From: Streptosporangium pseudovulgare
GTDB taxonomy: Bacteria; Actinomycetota; Actinomycetes; Streptosporangiales; Streptosporangiaceae
DNA length: 64,000 nt
Direction: 5' to 3'
NCBI RefSeq assembly: GCF_014648055.1
Contig: NZ_BMQJ01000003.1
Coordinates: 62,001-126,000 of the forward strand
Below, one piece after another: positions 23,066 through 32,103 of the stretch. A model generated the notes under the pieces. It made no database searches. It was not told where the DNA came from and worked only from the letters and a program-made list of their open reading frames with translations. The position numbers and the translations under genes were made by a program. Position 1 is the stretch's first letter. Every line of letters begins with the position of its first letter.

Positions 23066-26000
23066 ATGGACTTCCCCGCACAGGAGAACGCCGGGCCGGG
23101 CGCCCAGTCCTCTCCCGGGTCCGGAGCACCGGACGCCTGGTACCGGCGGGCTCTCACCGAGGTGGACGACTACACGCGCACGGGAGACCTGGACGCCCTG
23201 CGCCGGGCGGCCGGTTCGGCGCGCCAGTGCGTGGAGAGCCTTCCGCCCGGCCACCCACACCGCGCCGAGGCACTCTCCTTCCTGGGGAATCTGCTGGGAG
23301 CCCTGTTCGACCGGACCGGCGACATGCCGACGCTGGCCGCAGTGGCACGGGTGTGTCAGGAAGCGGTGGCGGCCGGTGACCCCCGCGAACCCGAGCACGC
23401 CGACCGGGTGGCCGCCCTCGGCAACGTCCTGCGGGCACTGGCCGATCGGACCGGCGACATGCGGGTGCTCGCCGAGGCGGTGCGGTCGGGACGCGGGGCC
23501 GCCGCGGCGGCCCCGTCCGGGCATCCGAACCGGGCCGGGATCCTGTTCATCCTCGGGCTGACCCTCATGACGCTGTTCGAGCGGACCCACGAGCCGGGAG
23601 CGCTGGAGGAGTCGGTGCGGGTGAACCGGGAGGCGATGGCCCTCGGTGACGCTCAGGACCCCGAACACGTGATGCGCCTGAACAACCTCGGCTACGCCCT
23701 GCGGATGCTGTTCGAGCACACCGGCGACGCGGAGACGCTGGACGAGGCGGTACGGCTGGGACGCGAGGCCGTCACGACCGCTCCGCTCGACCACCCTGAT
23801 CGGGCCATGATGCTGTCCAATTTCGGATTGGCCCTCGGCACACTGGCCTCCGGACGGGCGACGGAGCCGGAGGCCCTGGAGGAGGCGGTCCGGGTGCTCC
23901 GGGAGGCGGTGACGGTGGGTGGCCCCCGCGATCCCCGTCACGCCGACCATCTCAACAACCTCGGGCTGTTCCTGCGGGTGGCGGCCGTGCGCACCGGTGA
24001 CGCGGACACGCTGACCGAGGCGGTGCGGGTGGGCCGCGCCGCGCTGGAGTCGGCCCCCGCCGGTCATCTCCACCGGGGCGCGTACGCCCATAACCTGGGG
24101 GCCGCCCTGTGGAGGCTGTTCGGGCAGACCGGTGATCTCGCCACGCTGGCGGAAGCCGAACGGTTCATCCGGGAGGCGGCGGCGGCCACCCCGCCGGATC
24201 ATCCGGCCCATGCCCCGTACCTGCGGGCCCACGGGGTCGTACTGCGGGAGTTGGCCGAGAGGACCGAGGACCTCCCCGTACTGGCCGAGGCCGTCAAGGT
24301 GGCGCGGGACGTCGTGGCGGCGACCCCCCTCGAAGACCCCGACGGCCCGAGCGTCCAGGACCGTCTGGCGGGCGTTCTGACGCGCCTCTTCCAACGGACC
24401 GGTGACATCGGCGCACTCACCGAGGCGGCTCGGTCGGGACGCGCGGCGGTGGCGGCCACCCCGCGCTCCGACCCGGACTACGCCGTCCACCGGGTCAACC
24501 TCTCCACCGTCCTGCAGGCGACGTTCATGGCGACCGGCGACCCGGCCGCGCTCGCCGAGGCCGTGCGGCTGTCCCGGGAGACGGCGGCGACCGCTGACCC
24601 CGATGCCGCCGGGTACGTCATGGCACTCAGCGTCCTGGGCACCGCCCTGCGCCGCTCGGCTGAGCGGACCGGAGACCCGGAAACCCTGGCCGAGGCGGTC
24701 CGGACATCCCGCCGGGTGGTGGCGCTGACCCCGCCCGACGATCCCGCACGGGCCGGATACCTCGACAACCTGGGGAGCGCCCTGCTGGCCGGGCGCGCGG
24801 AGGAGCCGGCCCCGCTGGAGGAGGCGGTGCGGGCGTTCCGGGAGGCCATCGCGGCCTCCGGCCCGGGCGCGGGCATATACGCGGTCGCCATGAACAACCT
24901 GGCGATCGGACTGTCGCGCCTGTACGAGCGGACCGGTAACGTGGGAGCGCTGGAGGAGGCGGTGCGGTCCGCCCGGGAGACGGTGGCGGCCGTCTCACCC
25001 GGCGATCCCCACCGCCCCCTCTATCTGGGCACCCTCGGGCTGGCCCTGCATCGTCTGATCAGGCAGGCCGGTGACGCCGGGGTGCTGGACGAGGCGGTGT
25101 GGGCCGTTCGGGAAGCCCTCGCGGCCTCGGCGCCCAACGCACCCGGCCGTCCCGTCTGGTTGAACACCCTGGGACTTCTGCTGCGGCACATGTTCGAGCG
25201 GACCGAGGACCTCGCCGTACTGGAGGAGGCGATACGGACGTCCAGGGAGGCCGTCGCGGCCGCACCGCCGGATCACCCCGACCGCGTCGTATACCTGAAC
25301 AACCTCGGGCTGGCCCTGCACCAGTCGTTCTTCCGTACGGAGAACGCCTCCGCAGCCGAGGAGGCGGTACGGATCCACCGGCAGGTCGCCGAGGCCGCCC
25401 CGTACGGTCATCCGCTTCGTCTTGCCGCTCTCAACAATCTCAGCGTCGCACTGTGGGTTTCGTATCTGCAGTCCAGGGATCCGGCCGTGCTGGCCGAGAC
25501 CATCGAGACGGCACGTGGCGTGGCCCGCGCCGCCCCCGCCGACCACCTCCACCGCACCATGTATCTCACCACCCTCGGACATGCGCTGCGAGCGCGGTTC
25601 CAGAACGAGGGGGACGAGGCCGCGCTCGCCGAGGCCCGGCGTGTCTTCGCCGAGGCGTCACGGTCCGCGGTCGCACCGGTCATCCAGCGGATCCGGGCGA
25701 ACCGGGGGCTGGGGGCGGTGGAGACCGCGGCGGGTGACGGCGCCGCCGCGCTCGCCGCGTACGAGGAGGCGATCGCTCTGCTGCCGCGGATGGCGCCGCG
25801 ACGGCTCGCGCGAATGGACCGCGAGAACGGTCTCGGCAGGGTGAACGGGCTGGCCGCGGAGGCGGCGTCCGCCGCTCTCCTGGCGGGGCGGCCGGCACGC
25901 GCGGTGGAGCTGCTGGAACAGGTGCGCGGAGTGCTGCTGGGTGAGGCGATGGACGCCCGTGGTGACCTCAACGACCTACGGGTGCGGGAGCCGGAGCTCG

Positions 26001-27385
26001 CGGCCGAGTTCACCCGCCTCCGCGATGAGCTGGACGTCGTCGACCACGTCGACGCCGATGAGCCGGACACGGGGCCGCCGGGAGCGGGGGCCATGAGCAC
26101 GCGGGCAGGCGCCGCGGCCGCCGGGACGCCCCCGTACGAGGCGGCCCGGCGGCTCGCCGAACGACGCGGACGGCTCGCACTGAAGTGGGACGAACTGCTG
26201 GAGCGGGTGCGTGGAGTGCCGGGCTTCGAAAGATTCCTGCTCGCGCCGTCCGTCGACGAACTGCGACGGCAGGCCGCCGACGGACCGGTGGTGGTGGTGA
26301 GCGCGGGAGAGCACCGATGTGACGCGCTGATCCTCATGGACGACGCGGAGCGACCCGTGCGGACCGTGGAACTGCCGGCTCTCAACGGCGACCTGGTGAC
26401 CGAGCAGGTCGTTCGTTTCACCGATGCCGTGGACGCCGTGACCTCCGGCGGCGGATCCATGAGGGAGCGGCTGCGAGGGCAGCGGGAGATCCTCGCCGTT
26501 CTCGGCCGGCTCTGGGACGCGGTCGCCGAGCCCATCATGTCGGAACTCGGGTTCACCGGCGGTTTCGGGCGGGAGAAGACCTTGCCGCGCCTTTGGTGGT
26601 GCCCCGTCGGCGACATGGCCTTCCTGCCCCTGCACGCCGCCGGCCACCACGGTGACTTGGGGTCGGAGGCACGACGAACGGTCCTGGACCGTGTCGTTTC
26701 CTCCTACACCCCGACGATCCGCGCTCTGCGCCATGCGCGCCGCGAACACCAGGCGCCCCTCTCGCCTGCCCGCGACGAGCCGATGGGGGCACTCGTCGTG
26801 GCGATGCCCGAGACCCCGCAGGCCCACCGGCTGCCGGGTGCCGACGCGGAGGCGGCCCGCCTGGGCGGACTCCTGCCCGGCAGTCGCATCCTCATCGGCT
26901 CGGAGGCCACGTACGACGCGGTCCTGGAGGCGCTGCCGCGGCACCGTGTCGCGCACTTCTCCTGCCACGGAGTCAGCGACCCGAACACCCCCGCCGCCAG
27001 CAGGCTGCTGCTGCACGACCACGCCACCAGACCGCTCACCGTCCCTGACATCTCACGCTTGAGACTTCCGGCGGCCGAACTGGCCTATCTGTCGGCGTGC
27101 AGCACCACCAGGAGCAACCAGCGTCTCGCCGACGAGGCCGTGCACATCACCTCGGCCTTCCAGCTCGCCGGATACCGCAGGGTCATCGGCACGCTGTGGC
27201 CTATCGACGACACCGTCGCCGTCCGGGTGGCCGATGACGTCTACACCCGGCTCACCGAGGGCGGCAGGAGCGCACCGCGCACGGATCGGGCCGCTCACGC
27301 GCTGCACGACGCCGTCCGCCGGCTTCGCGAGGACTATCCCGCCAGTCCCGCCCTGTGGGCCGCGCACATCCACGCCGGAAACTGA
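23066..27385 (+). CDS. TPR-repeat CHAT caspase-like protease
   Basis: A 1439-aa soluble protein. Residues about 38-890 consist of roughly 19 consecutive helical units of about 45 residues (RTGDxxxLxEAVRxxREA...NLGxALxxLFE), TPR-like. A further helical region leads into a C-terminal CHAT domain (about 1090-1435) with the catalytic dyad His1301 in HFSCHG and Cys1345 in YLSACST, followed by GTLWPIDDT. CHAT is a clan CD peptidase fold used in bacterial conflict and suicide systems, including the TPR-CHAT protease linked to type III-E CRISPR. The ATG at 23066 has GGAGG only 4 nt upstream. The locus is divergent from a small cysteine protein and a membrane protein. Confidence 0.88.
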   Translation: MDFPAQENAGPGAQSSPGSGAPDAWYRRALTEVDDYTRTGDLDALRRAAGSARQCVESLPPGHPHRAEALSFLGNLLGALFDRTGDMPTLAAVARVCQEAVAAGDPREPEHADRVAALGNVLRALADRTGDMRVLAEAVRSGRGAAAAAPSGHPNRAGILFILGLTLMTLFERTHEPGALEESVRVNREAMALGDAQDPEHVMRLNNLGYALRMLFEHTGDAETLDEAVRLGREAVTTAPLDHPDRAMMLSNFGLALGTLASGRATEPEALEEAVRVLREAVTVGGPRDPRHADHLNNLGLFLRVAAVRTGDADTLTEAVRVGRAALESAPAGHLHRGAYAHNLGAALWRLFGQTGDLATLAEAERFIREAAAATPPDHPAHAPYLRAHGVVLRELAERTEDLPVLAEAVKVARDVVAATPLEDPDGPSVQDRLAGVLTRLFQRTGDIGALTEAARSGRAAVAATPRSDPDYAVHRVNLSTVLQATFMATGDPAALAEAVRLSRETAATADPDAAGYVMALSVLGTALRRSAERTGDPETLAEAVRTSRRVVALTPPDDPARAGYLDNLGSALLAGRAEEPAPLEEAVRAFREAIAASGPGAGIYAVAMNNLAIGLSRLYERTGNVGALEEAVRSARETVAAVSPGDPHRPLYLGTLGLALHRLIRQAGDAGVLDEAVWAVREALAASAPNAPGRPVWLNTLGLLLRHMFERTEDLAVLEEAIRTSREAVAAAPPDHPDRVVYLNNLGLALHQSFFRTENASAAEEAVRIHRQVAEAAPYGHPLRLAALNNLSVALWVSYLQSRDPAVLAETIETARGVARAAPADHLHRTMYLTTLGHALRARFQNEGDEAALAEARRVFAEASRSAVAPVIQRIRANRGLGAVETAAGDGAAALAAYEEAIALLPRMAPRRLARMDRENGLGRVNGLAAEAASAALLAGRPARAVELLEQVRGVLLGEAMDARGDLNDLRVREPELAAEFTRLRDELDVVDHVDADEPDTGPPGAGAMSTRAGAAAAGTPPYEAARRLAERRGRLALKWDELLERVRGVPGFERFLLAPSVDELRRQAADGPVVVVSAGEHRCDALILMDDAERPVRTVELPALNGDLVTEQVVRFTDAVDAVTSGGGSMRERLRGQREILAVLGRLWDAVAEPIMSELGFTGGFGREKTLPRLWWCPVGDMAFLPLHAAGHHGDLGSEARRTVLDRVVSSYTPTIRALRHARREHQAPLSPARDEPMGALVVAMPETPQAHRLPGADAEAARLGGLLPGSRILIGSEATYDAVLEALPRHRVAHFSCHGVSDPNTPAASRLLLHDHATRPLTVPDISRLRLPAAELAYLSACSTTRSNQRLADEAVHITSAFQLAGYRRVIGTLWPIDDTVAVRVADDVYTRLTEGGRSAPRTDRAAHALHDAVRRLREDYPASPALWAAHIHAGN
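23177..25740 (+). repeat. About 19 tandem 135-bp repeats
   Basis: The coding sequence repeats with a 45-codon period; the RTGD-like start of each unit and NLG-like middle recur almost without length change. A few units are 43-46 codons. Nucleotide identity between units is diverged, so the array is old rather than freshly amplified. Confidence 0.8.
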
Positions 27386-27387
27386 GA

Positions 27388-27421
27388 GACCGTTCCACGG
27401 GACCGGTACGGCGGAACGGTC
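27388..27421. terminator. Terminator after the CHAT gene
   Basis: GACCGTTCC at 27388-27396 and GGAACGGTC at 27413-27421 form a 9-bp stem with a 16-nt loop, starting 3 nt after the CHAT stop. No T tract follows, as is common in actinomycetes. The gap up to 27524 holds nothing else clear apart from a short GACCGGCC duplication. Confidence 0.65.
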
Positions 27422-27524
27422 CGACCGGCCGACCGGCCGGCTTGCCCCGGTGCCGGGCAAGCGCGGGATCTTCACCCGGATGGTGAACGCCGCGCTGGAG
27501 TGCCCGATCTCCGTCTCCCTCGTC

Positions 27525-28892
27525 CTACTCTCCGGTACGGCTCGTCCATATGGGAAGATCCGTACCCCACAGGGTCGGCGGGGCGTTCCACGTCCGGGGC
27601 GCACCTTCGTAGTGGACCGGGGGCAGGGCATGGCGGAGCGGCCCGTACGGCGAGGCGGCCTTCGTCAGCCAGGGCCTTGAGTCGTAGCCGTCGCCTTCGA
27701 CCGGCGCGGAACGCAGGTCGTGCAGTAACCAGGAGGCGGTACCCGCAAGGGAGAACCTCAGCCACCGTCCACCGCCGGTGAGCTGCCGGTCGCTCAACGC
27801 CCGCAGGACCGCGGCGGCCAGCAGATACCCCGTTCCATGGTCCAGCGCCTGCGCCGGCAGCACACCGGGACGGCCGTCGGCTCCGGCCTCGATCACGGCG
27901 ATACCGCTCGCCGCCTGGACCAGGCTGTCAAAGCCGCGCCGCCCTGCCCACGGTCCCGACCAGCCCCAGGCGCACAACTGGGCGATGATCAGGCCGGGAC
28001 GCCGTGCAAGGAGCGTGTCGAGGCCCAGAGCCTCCAGCGCGCCGGGCCGGTAGCCGAGGACCACGACATCGGCCGAGCTGAGGAGGTCGGCGAAGGTGCG
28101 CCGGTCGTCGATGGCGGACAGGTTCAGCAGTGTCGAGCGCTTGCCCATCCCGGTGTCGGCGTGGGCGTCCGCGCTCTCCGGCAGCCTGGGGGAGTCGACG
28201 CGAAGCACGTCGGCGCCCAGGAGGGCCAGGGTGCGCGTGGCGACGGGGCCGGCGATGACCCGGGTCAGGTCCAGGACTCGCACACCGGCGGCCGGCAGCC
28301 GCGCTGGTGTCAGAGCCCGCGGGCGACTCTCCCCGGTGGGCCGGGTCTCGACGAGCGGATGCACCGTCCCGCCAGGAGGGGCCACGGCCACGGCCAGGCC
28401 ACCGGCCTCGTAGACGGTGTCCTGGATCCACCGGGCCGGGCGTGCCGCCAACTCGCCCGCGAGTGACTCGGCCAGCGCCCGGTCTTCTCCCGTATCGCCG
28501 ATGCCCAGGGCGTTGAGCAACCGGGAGCGGTGGTGCGGGTAGTTGGCGTGGGTACGCACCCAGCCGTCGGCCGCGCGCCAGAAGCCGGAAAGCGGTGCGA
28601 AGGACACCGGGGTTCGGCCGTTGATGAGCAGGTGCCGTTCGCTGACGAACGCCGTAGCCACCGCCGCCTCCCGGACCCGTACCGCCGGTACCGGCACCGC
28701 ATTGCGCCGTGCCAGCAGTTCCGCAGCCGCCAGCGAGCACACCCCCACGCTCGCCCGGGCCAGCTCCCGTACGGGTAGACGGGCCGGCAGAACCTCACCC
28801 GCTCCTTCGTACGACACCTCCTCGGCCAGCTCCGCCGGCCCTTCGAGAGCGGTCCAGGCGTGGACGGTCGCTGCGTCGTTTCTGTGCGTCAC
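27525..28892 (-). CDS. Family III (CaiB/BaiF-like) CoA-transferase, rearranged domain order
   Basis: A 455-aa protein. The normal family start, AGVRVLDLTRVIAGPVATR, with GMGKRSTLLNLS and FDSLVQAASGIA, appears only from about residue 205. The first 200 residues contain GFWRAADGWVRTHANYPHHRSRLLNALG and RWIQDTVYEAGGLAVAVAP, which resemble the region normally placed C-terminal. The protein therefore looks circularly permuted, or a fusion of two partial copies. Members move CoA between carboxylic acids. It starts at GTG 28892. The neighbouring genes give no pathway. Confidence 0.75.
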   Translation of the reverse strand: MTHRNDAATVHAWTALEGPAELAEEVSYEGAGEVLPARLPVRELARASVGVCSLAAAELLARRNAVPVPAVRVREAAVATAFVSERHLLINGRTPVSFAPLSGFWRAADGWVRTHANYPHHRSRLLNALGIGDTGEDRALAESLAGELAARPARWIQDTVYEAGGLAVAVAPPGGTVHPLVETRPTGESRPRALTPARLPAAGVRVLDLTRVIAGPVATRTLALLGADVLRVDSPRLPESADAHADTGMGKRSTLLNLSAIDDRRTFADLLSSADVVVLGYRPGALEALGLDTLLARRPGLIIAQLCAWGWSGPWAGRRGFDSLVQAASGIAVIEAGADGRPGVLPAQALDHGTGYLLAAAVLRALSDRQLTGGGRWLRFSLAGTASWLLHDLRSAPVEGDGYDSRPWLTKAASPYGPLRHALPPVHYEGAPRTWNAPPTLWGTDLPIWTSRTGE

Positions 28893-29118
28893 CCGCTATC
28901 GGCTCCCCTCGGCACCCTCACCAGCGACACGCCCACTGTGGCCCAGGGCGCGCGTCTCACGCTGAGCCAATCCACCGCGCCGGTCGCTGTCAACAGCAGG
29001 AGCCGGGTCGGCATTCGGCACTCCCACTGAGGAGAGAGCGAACGGCGAGGGAGGACGCCGGGTCTGAACCCCCGAGCCGCGACGTACAACCTCTCTATAA
29101 AATATTACCCTCTGTTGC

Positions 29119-29132
29119 GGAAAGCGCTTACC
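29119..29132. promoter_or_regulatory. LacI-type operator before the semialdehyde dehydrogenase gene
   Basis: The segment GGAAAGCGCTTACC has an AAGCGCTT palindromic core at 29122-29129, resembling LacI/CcpA-family sites. A TATAAA element at 29096-29101 and a 14-bp GC palindrome at 29154-29167 share this 286-bp leader (28893-29178), which is otherwise empty. Confidence 0.45.
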
Positions 29133-29178
29133 GTAAGAAGGTGGTTCTCGTGTGCCCCCGCGGGGGCGCTTCACGGTG

Positions 29179-30666
29179 ATGAAAGGTTGCTCCGCGTTGA
29201 TCCACTCATACGACCCCCGGACCGGCGAGTCCTTCGGTGACCCCTTCCCCCTCACCTCCGACGAGGAGGTGGACGCCGCCGTCCGCGCCGCGCACGCCGC
29301 CGCCCCCGCCTGGCGGACCGCCGACCGGGCCGCCGCGCTCGAAGCGGTCGCCGCCGCGCTGGAGGCGAACATCGAGGAACTGTGGCGGGCCGCCGACGCG
29401 GAGACCGCCCTCGGTGAGGTACGGCTGCGCGGTGAGGTCGGCCGGGCCGCCGGGCAGTTCCGGCTCTTCGCCCGGGTCCTGCGTGACGGCGCCCACGTCG
29501 AGGCGGTGATCGACCACGCCAAGGCCGAGCCGCCCACCCCCGACCTGCGCCGCATGAACCACCCACTGTCCGGAGTGGTCGGCGTGTTCGCGGCGAGCAA
29601 CTTCCCCTTCGCGTTCTCGGTCGCCGGTGGCGACACCGCCTCGGCCCTGGCCGCCGGCTGCCCGGTGGTGGTCAAGGCGCACGACGGGCACCCCCGCACC
29701 TCCGAGCTGTCCCACCGGATCATTCAGGGCGCCCTGCCCGACCCCGCGCTTCTCGGCCTGGTCCGGGGGCTGGACGCCGGCAAGGCCCTGGCACGGCACC
29801 CCGAAGTGGTGGCGGTCGGTTTCACCGGGTCGATCCCCGGCGGCAAGGCCATCCAGGCGCTCATCGACGAGCGGCCCGACCCGATCCCGTTCTACGGCGA
29901 GCTGGGCAGCGTCAACCCGGTGGTCGTCCTGCCCTCCGCCCTGTCCCCGGACCACCGCAAGGGCCTCGCGGCGGGGTTCGCCGCCTCGCTCACCCTCGGC
30001 GTCGGCCAGTTCTGCACCAACCCGGGCCTGGTGTTCGTGCCCGACGACGCCGAGCTGCTGAAGTCCGTCGCCGAGGCGGTCGCCGCCACCGCGGGCGGGC
30101 CGATGCTGACCGAGCGGATGCGGGGCGGGTTCCTGCACGGGCTGGAGCGGCTGGACGCGCTGACCCCGCTCGCCCAGGGACGGCCCGGCGAGGGCGCGTT
30201 CGCGGTGACGCCCCAGGTGTTCACCGCCGACCTGGCGACGTTCGCCGAGGCCCTGCCCGGCATCGCCGAGGAGTGCTTCGGCCCGGCCGCGATCGTGGTC
30301 ACCTACGCCGACCCCGCCGAGCTGCCCGCCGTACTGGAGCGGCTGGACGGGGCGCTCACCGCCACCGTCCACGCGGACGATCCGGCGGAGGCCCGCGAGG
30401 TCGCCGAGGTGCTGCTCGGGAAGGCCGGACGGCTGATCTGGAACGGCTGGCCCACCGGGGTCGCGGTGAGCTGGGCGATGCACCACGGCGGTCCCTGGCC
30501 CGCCAGCACCGCCCCCGCCCACACCTCGGTCGGCGCCGCCGCGATCCGCCGCTGGCTGACGCCCACCTCCTACCAGGACTGGCCGGCCGAGCTGCTCCCG
30601 CCCGAGCTGCGCGACGACAACCCCCTCGGCGTCCCGCGCCGCGTCGACGGCGTCCTGTCCGCCTGA
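29179..30666 (+). CDS. 2-oxoglutarate semialdehyde dehydrogenase
   Basis: A 495-aa NADP-type aldehyde dehydrogenase. It shows VGVFAASNFPFAFSVAGGD, VAVGFTGSIPGG, the general-base glutamate in PFYGELGSVNP and the nucleophile Cys279 in VGQFCTNPGLVF. The NFPFAF and FCTNPGL segments are those of the 2-oxoglutarate semialdehyde (2,5-dioxopentanoate) dehydrogenase branch, the last step of oxidative uronate, hexarate and pentose routes. Its place beside pectate lyase and the KdgD-like gene supports this. ATG 29179 is used; an in-frame GTG 27 nt upstream and a TTG downstream are alternatives, since no clear ribosome site decides. Confidence 0.82.
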   Translation: MKGCSALIHSYDPRTGESFGDPFPLTSDEEVDAAVRAAHAAAPAWRTADRAAALEAVAAALEANIEELWRAADAETALGEVRLRGEVGRAAGQFRLFARVLRDGAHVEAVIDHAKAEPPTPDLRRMNHPLSGVVGVFAASNFPFAFSVAGGDTASALAAGCPVVVKAHDGHPRTSELSHRIIQGALPDPALLGLVRGLDAGKALARHPEVVAVGFTGSIPGGKAIQALIDERPDPIPFYGELGSVNPVVVLPSALSPDHRKGLAAGFAASLTLGVGQFCTNPGLVFVPDDAELLKSVAEAVAATAGGPMLTERMRGGFLHGLERLDALTPLAQGRPGEGAFAVTPQVFTADLATFAEALPGIAEECFGPAAIVVTYADPAELPAVLERLDGALTATVHADDPAEAREVAEVLLGKAGRLIWNGWPTGVAVSWAMHHGGPWPASTAPAHTSVGAAAIRRWLTPTSYQDWPAELLPPELRDDNPLGVPRRVDGVLSA

Positions 30667-30678
30667 CGCCCGGCACGC

Positions 30679-30719
30679 GCCGGGGCCCCGGCCCGCCGTA
30701 CGCGGACCGGGGCCCCGGC
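30679..30719. terminator. Bidirectional terminator
   Basis: Perfect 13-bp arms at 30679-30691 and 30707-30719 (GCCGGGGCCCCGG and its complement) enclose a 15-nt loop between the convergent dehydrogenase and pectate lyase genes. Confidence 0.75.
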
Positions 30720-30731
30720 TCCCCGAGCGGG

Positions 30732-32048
30732 TCAGCGCACGCGGCCCGCGCCCGCGCGCTGCGACACCGACAGCCGGACCGACTCCGCCGGGTCGATCCC
30801 GGTGTGCAGGGCCGGGGTCCAGCCCGCGTCGGAGCCGAGGTCGGGGTCGTGGGCGGCGTTGTAGACCGCGACGAGGTCGATCGGGGAGACCTTGCCGCCG
30901 ACCCGCAGCACGTTGCCGCGGGCGGTGAGGGTGGTTCCGCCCCAGTCGTGGAGCAGCGACGCCGGGTTCACCGCGCGGCCGAGCCGGAAGAAGTTGTTCT
31001 CCGCGAAGATCTGAGACCCGACGCCCACACCCAGCGCGTACTCGAAGCCCGAGTCGCTCGGCACCTCGTAGTAGTTGTTGTAGACGTGCACCTGCCCGAA
31101 GCGGACCCGGGGCAGCCGCTGGAGCGTGTTCCTGAAGTGGTTGTGGTGGACGGTGACCTTGAGCTTGCCCGAGTCGGTGGCCGGGTTGTTGGTCGAGCCG
31201 ATCAGCATCGTCTTGTCGTGGTCGGTGAACCGGTTCCACGACGCCGTCACGTAGTTCGAACCCGAGGTGATGTCGAGCTGCCCGTCGTGGACCTGGTAGG
31301 GCCGCCCGAAGTACAGCGGCTGGCCGGAGTCGGGGTTGTCGCCGTCGGTGAAGGTGTTGTGGTCGGCCCACACATGCGTGGAACCGGTCACCGAGATGTT
31401 GTCGTAGAGGGAGTTCCAGTTGCCCTCGTCGCCGTCGGTGGGGTCCCACTGCGGGAAGCAGTCGGCGGTGTCCTCGAAGGTGATGTTGCGGATGATGACG
31501 TTGTCGGCCTTGTCGACGTGCAGGTTGACGCCGCGGATGACGGCGTTCCCGCCCAGGCCGACGATGGTGGTGTCGGAGGGGACCTTGAGCTTGATGTCCG
31601 CGGTCTGCCGGGCCGCGGAGGCGGCGCGGGCCTCCTCCTGCGGTCCGGACGGCTCGGCGTCCCGGCCCCACACCGCGGGATCGTAGGCCGCGAGGTAGGC
31701 CTCCAGGGAGTAGCCGCCGGTCACGTAGTCGGCGCAGGTCCTGTCCGGCTCGACGGTCCCCGAGACGTAGATGATCCTCGGTCCCGGCGAGGCGAGCGCG
31801 GCGGCCAGCCCGGCGCGGGTGGTGACCGTGTGGACGTTCCCGGCGGGGGCGGCGGCGCCGCCGGTGGTGCCCGTCCCCTCGGCGGCCCAGCCGTCGCCTC
31901 CGGGAAGGGTCTGCCGGCCGAGGTCGGCGCCGTGGCCGTGGCCGGACGCGGTGGCCGGGGAGGCGGGGCCGGGGACCGCCGCCAGCGCGGGCGGGGCGGC
32001 CAGGGCCGCCAGGGACAGCAGGGCGGCGAAGGTGGTCGCTCGTTTCAT
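30732..32048 (-). CDS. Secreted pectate lyase, polysaccharide lyase family 1
   Basis: A 438-aa protein with a Sec signal (MKRATTFAALLSLAALAAPPALA). The mature part is a right-handed parallel beta-helix, with the PL1 features IRGVNLHVDKADNVIIRNI, the calcium-site WDPTDGDEGNWNSLYDNI, VWADHNTF, and VHHNHFRNTLQRLPRVRFG, whose arginine is the catalytic base. It cleaves polygalacturonate outside the cell and so would feed the adjacent importer and uronate pathway. The ATG at 32048 has GGAGG upstream. It follows the solute-binding-protein gene on the same strand by 55 bp and may share its transcript. Confidence 0.9.
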   Translation of the reverse strand: MKRATTFAALLSLAALAAPPALAAVPGPASPATASGHGHGADLGRQTLPGGDGWAAEGTGTTGGAAAPAGNVHTVTTRAGLAAALASPGPRIIYVSGTVEPDRTCADYVTGGYSLEAYLAAYDPAVWGRDAEPSGPQEEARAASAARQTADIKLKVPSDTTIVGLGGNAVIRGVNLHVDKADNVIIRNITFEDTADCFPQWDPTDGDEGNWNSLYDNISVTGSTHVWADHNTFTDGDNPDSGQPLYFGRPYQVHDGQLDITSGSNYVTASWNRFTDHDKTMLIGSTNNPATDSGKLKVTVHHNHFRNTLQRLPRVRFGQVHVYNNYYEVPSDSGFEYALGVGVGSQIFAENNFFRLGRAVNPASLLHDWGGTTLTARGNVLRVGGKVSPIDLVAVYNAAHDPDLGSDAGWTPALHTGIDPAESVRLSVSQRAGAGRVR

Positions 32049-32103
32049 GAAGTTCCTCCGCAGATCAGGTCAGGTGAGGGGGAGGGAGGGACCCGACGCC
32101 GGG

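Noticed and set aside
22889-24490. Long N-terminal extension of the 137-aa CHAT-locus protein
   Set aside because: It runs antisense through the TPR repeats and mirrors their period; GGGGAGG before GTG 22888 marks the true start.
23177-25740. Possible CRISPR-like or satellite array
   Set aside because: The regular period is the 45-codon protein repeat, with diverged units and no spacers.
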